NCBI GenBank assembly: GCA_902803155.1
Contig: CADCOU010000145.1
Span: 1 to 12,403, forward strand
Length of the DNA: 12,403 nt
Reading direction: 5' to 3'
Origin: an uncultured Lachnospiraceae bacterium
GTDB taxonomy: Bacteria > Bacillota > Clostridia > Lachnospirales > Lachnospiraceae
A program made the position numbers and the translations under genes. A model generated the notes under the pieces. It was not told where the DNA came from, made no database searches, and saw only the letters and a program-made list of their open reading frames with translations. The number at the start of each line of letters is the position of its first letter. Position 1 is the stretch's first letter. Of this stretch, positions 1 to 5,541 are shown in pieces.

Positions 1-1
1 C

Positions 2-739
2 CTGAGAACATTCCAGATCGGGACAGAGCAGGTCGAGCAGGAAGTGAAGCAGATCTTCCCGGACGCGCGGGTGGTGCGGATGGACAAAGACACCACGTCC
101 GGCAGGGACGGCCAGCTGAAGGTGCTTGCCCCGTTCGCGTCCCATGAAGCGGACATCATGATTGGCACGCAGATGATCGTGAAGGGCCACGATTTTCCGG
201 ATGTGACACTGGTAGGGATCCTGATGGCTGATCTCTCGCTGAACATTCCCAGCTACCGGGCTGCGGAGCGTACGTTCCAGCTGCTTACGCAGGCTGCGGG
301 AAGGGCGGGGAGATCACAGAGGAGAGGGATGGTTCTGTTCCAGACATATCAGCCCTCTCATTATGCCGTGCAGTGTGCTGCGGCCCAGGACTATGAAGCG
401 TTTTACAGGCAGGAGATCGCTTTCAGGGAGATGGCGGGGTATCCGCCTGCCGGAAGTCTGGTTGCGATCCATATGAGCTGCCCGGATCAGGAGCATCTCT
501 CGCTCGCCGGAGGCTATGTAAGACAGTTTCTGGAGAAGATCCTCAGGCAGACCCCGGTTCAGATACTCGGTCCGGTTCCCGAACCGATCGCGAGGATCTC
601 CGATATCTGGCGGCAGGTCCTGTACCTGAAAGGAGGGACGTCCTCTCTCCTCCGTGCAGCGCGGAACCGTCTGGAGCGGTATATAGAGATCAATGACGGC
701 TTCTCAAACGTAGAAGTGGTGTTTGATACGACGGATTAA
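2..739 (+). CDS. priA: Primosomal replication restart helicase PriA, C-terminal part (5' end outside window)
   Basis: PriA is a superfamily 2 DNA helicase that recognises abandoned replication forks and reloads the replisome. The reading frame is open from base 2, so the gene begins upstream of the window; 245 codons of the C-terminal helicase lobe are present. Visible family signatures are a GTEQVEQE stretch at the very start, the GTQMIVKGHDFP motif (helicase motif V) and QLLTQAAGRAGRS (motif VI with the arginine finger), followed by the C-terminal domain with REMAGYPP and the ILGPVPEPI segment typical of PriA. The zinc-binding cysteines and the Walker A motif lie upstream and cannot be checked. 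It ends at TAA 737-739, 32 bases before def. PriA followed by def and fmt is the usual Firmicutes order. Identification is near certain. Confidence 0.97.
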   Translation: MRTFQIGTEQVEQEVKQIFPDARVVRMDKDTTSGRDGQLKVLAPFASHEADIMIGTQMIVKGHDFPDVTLVGILMADLSLNIPSYRAAERTFQLLTQAAGRAGRSQRRGMVLFQTYQPSHYAVQCAAAQDYEAFYRQEIAFREMAGYPPAGSLVAIHMSCPDQEHLSLAGGYVRQFLEKILRQTPVQILGPVPEPIARISDIWRQVLYLKGGTSSLLRAARNRLERYIEINDGFSNVEVVFDTTD

Positions 740-751
740 CAAAAGCATAAG
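723..751 (+). promoter_or_regulatory. Candidate sigma-A promoter ahead of def
   Basis: TTGATA (723-728, 5 of 6 to the -35 consensus) is followed after 17 bases by CATAAG (746-751, 4 of 6 to the -10 consensus). It straddles the priA stop codon and would give def and downstream genes their own start. The match is moderate and could be chance in a relatively AT-rich gap. Confidence 0.25.
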
Positions 752-771
752 ATTTTTCGGAGGCAATATTT

Positions 772-1275
772 ATGGCATTAAGACAGATCCGGATATATGG
801 TGATGATATCCTCACCAAGAAATGCCGGGAAGTGAAGGAGATGACTCCCCGGCTGAAGGAACTGGTCGCGGATATGCTGGAGACTATGTATGAAGCGGAA
901 GGAGTCGGACTTGCGGCTCCGCAGGTCGGGGTCCTCAGAAGGATCGTGGTGATCGACGTCGGAGACGGCCCTATCGTTCTGGTCAATCCGGTAATCACAG
1001 AGCAGGACGGCGAGCAGGAAGATATGGAAGGCTGCCTGTCTGTCCCGGGCAAGGTCGGCAAGGTCACGCGCCCGAACCATGTGATCGTGGAGGGGTTCGA
1101 CGCGGATATGGAACCTGTCAGAGTAGAGGGTGAAGAGCTCCTTGCAAGAGCGCTGTGCCATGAACTGGATCATCTGGAAGGGATCATGTATACCACGAAG
1201 GTTGAAGGCGAACTCTATGATTCCGCTTCTGAGGAAGAGGAAGAAGACTCAGGAGAAGATTCCGGAGAAGAATGA
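772..1275 (+). CDS. def: Peptide deformylase
   Basis: Removes the formyl group from the N-terminal formyl-Met of new proteins at the ribosome exit, using a bound Fe2+ or other divalent metal. The 167-residue protein has all three family motifs: GVGLAAPQVG at 44-53, EGCLSVPG at 86-93 and HELDHLEG at 130-137. Expected metal ligands are C88, H130 and H134, with E131 as catalytic acid/base. A GGAGG ribosome site at 759-763 sits 8 bases before the ATG. After the catalytic domain (about residue 150) comes a strongly acidic tail, residues 153-167, made of Glu/Asp with a doubled DSGE unit; acidic tails occur in other clostridial deformylases but this one is unusually uniform. It is followed 36 bases later by fmt, the enzyme that adds the group Def removes. 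Confidence 0.98.
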   Translation: MALRQIRIYGDDILTKKCREVKEMTPRLKELVADMLETMYEAEGVGLAAPQVGVLRRIVVIDVGDGPIVLVNPVITEQDGEQEDMEGCLSVPGKVGKVTRPNHVIVEGFDADMEPVRVEGEELLARALCHELDHLEGIMYTTKVEGELYDSASEEEEEDSGEDSGEE

Positions 1276-1311
1276 CCGTCCGTTCAGACTGACAGCAGAG
1301 GAGAGAGCATC

Positions 1312-2259
1312 GTGTCAAATGTAGTGTTTATGGGAACGCCTGATTTTGCGGAAGGAATCCTGCAGGCGCTGCTCGATTCGGAGTATGAAGTGACTGCGGT
1401 TTTCACGCAGCCGGATCGTCCGAAGGGCAGAAAAGGACTGCTGCAGGCGCCTCCGGTCAAGGAACTGGCGGCCGCCCGGGGGATCCCGGTATACCAGCCG
1501 GAAAAGATACGCCGGGAGGAGAATGTCCGCGTACTGGAGAAACTCTCTCCGGATTTTATCGTGGTTGCGGCTTTCGGGCAGATCATCCCGAAGAGTATCC
1601 TGGCTATCCCGAAGTACGGATGCCTGAACGTCCATGCTTCGCTGCTTCCCAGGTGGAGGGGGGCGGCTCCGATCCAGTGGTCGATCCTGACAGGAGAGAC
1701 GGAGACCGGCGTGACGATCATGCAGATGGCAGAGGGACTGGATACCGGAGACTGCATTGATCAGGTCAAGGTCCCTGTTGATTCCGACGAGACCGGCGGA
1801 AGTCTCTTTGACAAGCTTATGAAGGCAGGTGCGCTGCAGCTGATCAAAACCATGCGCAGCATTGAGAAGGGGGAGGCGGCTTACACTCCTCAGCCGGAAG
1901 AGAGTCCTACGCCTTATGCCAGGATGCTCACAAGGGCGATGGGCCAGGTTGACTGGACGAAGAGCGCTCCGGAGATCGAACGGATGATCCGCGCCCTGGA
2001 TCCCTGGCCCTGTGCGTTCACCAGCCTGGACGGCAGGACACTTAAACTCTGGAAGGGAGTAGTGCCGGAGGGATATACCGAAGAGGATGCTTTATCGGAT
2101 CCCGGTACGATCGTGCGCGTCGGAAAAGATGCGATAGACATAAAGACAGGCAGCGGTATCCTCAGGCTGCTTGAAGTGCAGCCGGAAGGAAGAAAACGGA
2201 TGGGAGCGGACGCATTTATCCGGGGGTACCGTCCGGAAAGCGGGATGCGTTTCGGCTGA
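1312..2259 (+). CDS. fmt: Methionyl-tRNA formyltransferase
   Basis: Transfers a formyl group from 10-formyltetrahydrofolate to Met-tRNAfMet for bacterial translation initiation. The 315-residue length is normal. The N-terminal FMGTPDFA and the catalytic region NVHASLLPRWRGAAPI (106-121) are present; N106, H108 and D144 fall at the same numbers as the catalytic residues of the E. coli enzyme. The smaller C-terminal tRNA-binding domain follows from about residue 205 (RAMGQVDWTKSA). The start is a GTG at 1312; an AGGAG at 1299-1303 lies 8 bases upstream and the protein aligns from its first residues with the family, so no longer form is expected. The next gene, rsmB, follows after about 30 to 115 bases depending on its start. 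Confidence 0.98.
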   Translation: MSNVVFMGTPDFAEGILQALLDSEYEVTAVFTQPDRPKGRKGLLQAPPVKELAAARGIPVYQPEKIRREENVRVLEKLSPDFIVVAAFGQIIPKSILAIPKYGCLNVHASLLPRWRGAAPIQWSILTGETETGVTIMQMAEGLDTGDCIDQVKVPVDSDETGGSLFDKLMKAGALQLIKTMRSIEKGEAAYTPQPEESPTPYARMLTRAMGQVDWTKSAPEIERMIRALDPWPCAFTSLDGRTLKLWKGVVPEGYTEEDALSDPGTIVRVGKDAIDIKTGSGILRLLEVQPEGRKRMGADAFIRGYRPESGMRFG

Positions 2260-2337
2260 CGGAATTCCGGCAGAGCGGTGATCTGTCCGGATGATGGTAC
2301 AGGAAATGACAGGAGAGTCTCCGGCGGATGTAAAGCG

Positions 2338-2359
2338 CACTTCCGCCAGGGCGGAAGTG
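2338..2359 (+). other. Perfect 10-bp inverted repeat just upstream of the preferred rsmB start
   Basis: CACTTCCGCC (2338-2347) and GGCGGAAGTG (2350-2359) are exact reverse complements separated by AG, predicting a compact GC-rich hairpin in the mRNA. It ends 15 bases before the ATG at 2375. No T-run follows (ATACGGGGCAGG), so it is not a rho-independent terminator. It is best read as an mRNA stabilising or translation-modulating structure, or a short repeat element. If rsmB instead starts at 2291 the repeat would be coding. Confidence 0.6.
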
Positions 2360-2374
2360 ATACGGGGCAGGGAC

Positions 2375-3733
2375 ATGGCAGGAACGGTAAATCTGAGAGA
2401 GATAGTCCTGGGAATTCTCATGGAAGTGACGGAGGGAGAGGCGTACAGCCATATCGCTCTGCGAAATACGCTGGAAAAATACCAGTATCTTCCGAAATAT
2501 GACAGGGCATTCATATCCCGTGTTACAGAAGGTACACTGGAGAATCTGATCCAGATTGACTATGTGATCGAATGTTTCTCCAAGGTCCCGATCTATAACA
2601 TGAAACCGCTGATCCGCAACCTTCTCCGTCTCAGCGTATACCAGCTGCAGTATATGGACAGCGTTCCTGATTCGGCTGTTGTGAATGAGGCAGTGCGGAT
2701 CGCGCAGAAGAGGGGCTTCTACAATCTGAAGGGTTTTGTGAACGGTGTGCTGCGCTCCGCCGCAAGAGGACTGGACTCGGTTACTTATCCGTCTGCGGAG
2801 GAGAATCCGGTTGAGTACCTGTCTGTGTGCTATTCCATGCCTCAGTGGATCCTGAAAAAGTGGATGGACCAGTTTTCTTTCGAAGAGGTGGAGAAGGTCT
2901 GCGCCTCCTTCCGGGAGGAAGAGCCGATCACTGTCCGGCTGCGTACGGACCGGGTCTCAAAAGAAGACATCATCAGATCGCTGGAATCGGAAGGGGTATC
3001 CTGGGAGCAGCATCCGTATCTGGACTATGCGCTGAGGCTTTCCGGGTTTAATTATCTGCAGGCGCTGACTGCGTTCCGCAGCGGATGGATCTATGTACAG
3101 GATGTCAGTTCCATGCTTGTCGGAGAGGTGGCCGCTCCCAACTGGGGGGACTACTGTATAGATGTATGTGCCGCACCAGGGGGCAAGAGCACGCATCTTT
3201 CGGATAAACTGAAGGGGAGCGGTTATGTGGAGGCGCGTGACAGGAGTGAGGACAAGGTCGTTCTGATGCAGGAGAATATTGACCGCCTCGGTATCATTAA
3301 CATGGTAGCCGCGCTGCAGGACGCGACCGTATACGATGAACATTCTTTCCACAAGGCGGACATCGTACTGTGCGACGTCCCCTGTTCGGGGCTCGGTGTC
3401 ATCGGACGCAAGCAGGATATCCGTTACCGGATGAATCCGACCAGACAGGAGGAACTGGTCCGGATCCAGAGAAGGATCCTGTCTGTTTCCCAGAATTACG
3501 TAAAACCGGGCGGCGTTCTGATCTATTCGACCTGTACCATCGGAGCGGATGAGAATCAGATGAATCTGAAGTATTTTCTGGAGAATTTCCCGTTCCGCCT
3601 GGAGTCGATCGATCCTTATATCCCGCAGCAGCTCAGGTGCCGCACCAGTGCCGGCGGATATATACAGCTCCTTCCGGGCGTTCATGAAACGGATGGATTC
3701 TTCATTGCCAGACTAAAGCGATATGATGAGTGA
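2375..3733 (+). CDS. rsmB: 16S rRNA (cytosine-5)-methyltransferase RsmB
   Basis: Methylates C967 (E. coli numbering) of 16S rRNA using S-adenosylmethionine. From ATG 2375 the protein is 452 residues: an N-terminal NusB-like RNA-binding domain (about 1-140, with DRAFISRVTEGTLE and PDSAVVNEAVRIA), then a Rossmann methyltransferase domain with SAM motif DVCAAPGGKS at 263-272, DVPCSGLG at 334-341 (C337, the release cysteine) and YSTCT with the nucleophile C387. The frame is open back to ATG 2291, which has a GGTGATC site at 2277-2283, so a 28-residue extension is possible. I prefer 2375 because RsmB proteins usually begin close to the NLREIV segment, the extra residues do not look like the family, and a perfect hairpin occupies that stretch. 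The SD before 2375 is weak, so the start remains open. Its end overlaps rlmN by 11 bases. Confidence 0.96.
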   Translation: MAGTVNLREIVLGILMEVTEGEAYSHIALRNTLEKYQYLPKYDRAFISRVTEGTLENLIQIDYVIECFSKVPIYNMKPLIRNLLRLSVYQLQYMDSVPDSAVVNEAVRIAQKRGFYNLKGFVNGVLRSAARGLDSVTYPSAEENPVEYLSVCYSMPQWILKKWMDQFSFEEVEKVCASFREEEPITVRLRTDRVSKEDIIRSLESEGVSWEQHPYLDYALRLSGFNYLQALTAFRSGWIYVQDVSSMLVGEVAAPNWGDYCIDVCAAPGGKSTHLSDKLKGSGYVEARDRSEDKVVLMQENIDRLGIINMVAALQDATVYDEHSFHKADIVLCDVPCSGLGVIGRKQDIRYRMNPTRQEELVRIQRRILSVSQNYVKPGGVLIYSTCTIGADENQMNLKYFLENFPFRLESIDPYIPQQLRCRTSAGGYIQLLPGVHETDGFFIARLKRYDE

Positions 3734-4763
3734 AAAGACAGATATCCTGACACGGACGACAGAGGAGCTGAAGTCCGACATGGAAGCGTTCGGCGAGAAA
3801 AGCTTCCGGGCGAAACAGATCTATGAGTGGCTGCATGTGCATCATGTGGTTTCCTTTTCGGAGATGACGAATCTGTCCGCCGTGCTTCGGACAAAACTGG
3901 ATGAGCATTTCCGGATCCCGTCTCTTCAGACACTGGAAGTTCTGACCTCCGGGATAGACGGGACAAAGAAGTTTCTGTTCGCGCTGGAGGACGGCAACGT
4001 GATCGAGTCCGTCCTGATGCGGTACAGTTACGGGATCTCCGTATGTATCTCTTCCCAGGTCGGGTGCCGTATGGGATGCAGATTCTGTGCATCGACGATC
4101 GGAGGGAAAGTGAGGGACCTCACATCTTCCGAGATGCTCTGCCAGGTTACGGAGATCGCACGGCAGACAGGCGAGAGGGTTTCTCATGTAGTGATCATGG
4201 GGAGCGGGGAACCGCTCGATAATTATGAGAATCTGGTCCGTTTCCTGCGTATCATCGGCGACCCGGAAGGTGAGCGGCTGAGTCTGCGGGATATCACTGT
4301 CAGCACCTGCGGGATCGTTCCGAACATACGGGCACTGGCGGATGAAAAACTGCCGGTTACACTGGCACTGTCTCTGCACGCGCCTAGCCAGGAGAAGCGG
4401 GAACGCCTGCTTCCGGTTTCGGTGAAGTACAGGCTTCCGGAAGTGATGGATGCCATGCGGTATTATTTTGCAAAGACAGGCCGCCGCATCACATTTGAAT
4501 ACAGCTGCGTGGAAGGGGAGAATACATCTCCGGAGGACGCCGCTGAGCTGGCAGATCTTCTCAGGGGGATGAACTGCCACGTCAATCTGATTCCGGTCAA
4601 TCCGGTGAAGGAGAGATCTTACAGGCGCCCGGACCGGAGGGAGATAGAGGCCTTCCGCAGGATGCTTGAAAAAAGAGGGATTTCTGTTACTATTAGAAGA
4701 GAAATGGGCCGCGACATCAATGGTGCATGCGGCCAGCTGAGGAGAAGTTATCTGGGGAACTGA
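3723..4763 (+). CDS. rlmN: Dual-specificity rRNA/tRNA adenine-C2 methyltransferase RlmN
   Basis: A radical-SAM enzyme that makes 2-methyladenosine at A2503 of 23S rRNA and, in studied species, at A37 of some tRNAs. The 346-residue protein has the N-terminal accessory domain (FRAKQIYEWLH at 28-38) and the radical-SAM cluster motif C115-x3-C119-x2-C122. C108 (in CISSQVGC) and C336 (in GACGQL) correspond to the two mechanistic cysteines known in E. coli, so the enzyme should be active. The usual GMGEP motif reads GSGEP, a variant I regard as within the normal range for clostridia. The ATG at 3723 (or the adjacent ATG at 3726) lies inside the end of rsmB with only a poor ribosome site, which suggests translational coupling to rsmB. 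Confidence 0.97.
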   Translation: MMSEKTDILTRTTEELKSDMEAFGEKSFRAKQIYEWLHVHHVVSFSEMTNLSAVLRTKLDEHFRIPSLQTLEVLTSGIDGTKKFLFALEDGNVIESVLMRYSYGISVCISSQVGCRMGCRFCASTIGGKVRDLTSSEMLCQVTEIARQTGERVSHVVIMGSGEPLDNYENLVRFLRIIGDPEGERLSLRDITVSTCGIVPNIRALADEKLPVTLALSLHAPSQEKRERLLPVSVKYRLPEVMDAMRYYFAKTGRRITFEYSCVEGENTSPEDAAELADLLRGMNCHVNLIPVNPVKERSYRRPDRREIEAFRRMLEKRGISVTIRREMGRDINGACGQLRRSYLGN

Positions 4764-4768
4764 GATAC

Positions 4769-5491
4769 ATGGAATCGTACTGCCAGACAGATGTCGGATT
4801 AAAAAGGAATAATAATCAGGACTTTGTCTACGCGTCCAACCATAGCGTCGGAACGCTGGCAGGCCTGCTGATCGTCGCGGACGGCATGGGTGGACAGGCC
4901 GCCGGCGACCTTGCTTCGCGCCTGTGTGTCGAAACAATGGTTGACGCGATCCAGGCTTCCACCCAGACCGGCGCCGTGAGAGTTCTTGCAGAGGCGATCC
5001 GGGAAGCCAACCGGGCGGTTTCATCTAAGGCGGCTTCGGACCCCGCCCTCGATGGTATGGGAACCACGATCGTTGCTGCAGTTCCGGAGAACGGAAGCCT
5101 TATCGTAGCAAATGTCGGTGACTCGCGGCTTTACCTGATCGATGATGACAGGATCGAGCAGATCACCCACGACCACTCTCTGGTCGAGGAAATGGTCAGG
5201 GCAGGAAAGCTTAAAAGAGAACAGGCGAGGAACCATCCGAAGAAGAATATCATAACCCGTGCGGTCGGCGAGACGGGGGATCCGGAAGTCGATTTCTTTG
5301 ATGTTGCCCTGAACCGGGGCGATATTGCGCTCCTGTGTTCGGATGGGCTGACCAATATGGTGGAAGATGAGAGGATCTTCCGCATCGTGCGCGGTTCCCG
5401 GAATCTGCAGGAAGCAGGAGGCAGGCTGATCGAGGCTGCCAACCGGGCCGGCGGAAAAGACAATATATCCGTGGTACTTGCAAAGTTCTGA
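4769..5491 (+). CDS. stp: PP2C-family Ser/Thr protein phosphatase (Stp/PrpC)
   Basis: Metal-dependent phosphatase that reverses phosphorylation by the PASTA kinase encoded next. The 240 residues hold the full PPM motif set: TDVGLKRNNNQD (7-18), VADGMGG (36-42), DGMGTT, ANVGDSRLY, SDGLT (191-195) and GKDN (229-232). The manganese-binding aspartates D18, D38, D192 and D231 are all present. The frame is open upstream to ATG 4727 inside rlmN, but family members start a few residues before TDVG, so ATG 4769, five bases after the rlmN stop, is the likely start; the ribosome site (GGGGA region) is modest. There is no membrane segment, so the product should be cytoplasmic. An stp-prkC pair in this order is standard for Firmicutes. 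Confidence 0.97.
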   Translation: MESYCQTDVGLKRNNNQDFVYASNHSVGTLAGLLIVADGMGGQAAGDLASRLCVETMVDAIQASTQTGAVRVLAEAIREANRAVSSKAASDPALDGMGTTIVAAVPENGSLIVANVGDSRLYLIDDDRIEQITHDHSLVEEMVRAGKLKREQARNHPKKNIITRAVGETGDPEVDFFDVALNRGDIALLCSDGLTNMVEDERIFRIVRGSRNLQEAGGRLIEAANRAGGKDNISVVLAKF

Positions 5492-5510
5492 CAGAACATA
5501 CAGCGTTCTG
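5485..5510 (+). other. GTTCTG / CAGAAC / GTTCTG repeat set between stp and prkC
   Basis: GTTCTG at 5485-5490 (overlapping the stp stop), its reverse complement CAGAAC at 5492-5497, and a second GTTCTG at 5505-5510. CAGAAC can form a 6-bp stem with a 7-base loop with the downstream copy. Pairing with the upstream copy would leave a loop of only one base, too tight for a normal hairpin. No T-run follows. Function unknown; it could be a weak structure in the stp-prkC leader. Confidence 0.35.
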
Positions 5511-5528
5511 ATCATCAGTTTGGTTATT

Positions 5529-5533
5529 GAAGG
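5529..5533 (+). promoter_or_regulatory. Ribosome binding site deciding the prkC start
   Basis: GAAGG lies 8 bases before ATG 5542. The longer in-frame alternative, TTG at 5527, would overlap this site and has no ribosome site of its own, so ATG 5542 is taken as the prkC start. Confidence 0.7.
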
Positions 5534-5541
5534 TAACAGTT

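Noticed and set aside
4183..4230. Altered radical-SAM motif in RlmN (GSGEP instead of GMGEP).
   Set aside because: I regard it as a common clostridial variant; cluster and mechanistic cysteines are all present, so loss of function is not implied.
3702..5024. A 440-codon minus-strand open frame opposite rlmN and stp.
   Set aside because: It spans two well-supported genes and their junction, is rich in Arg/Pro/His/Cys as expected of an antisense shadow, and has no family signature.
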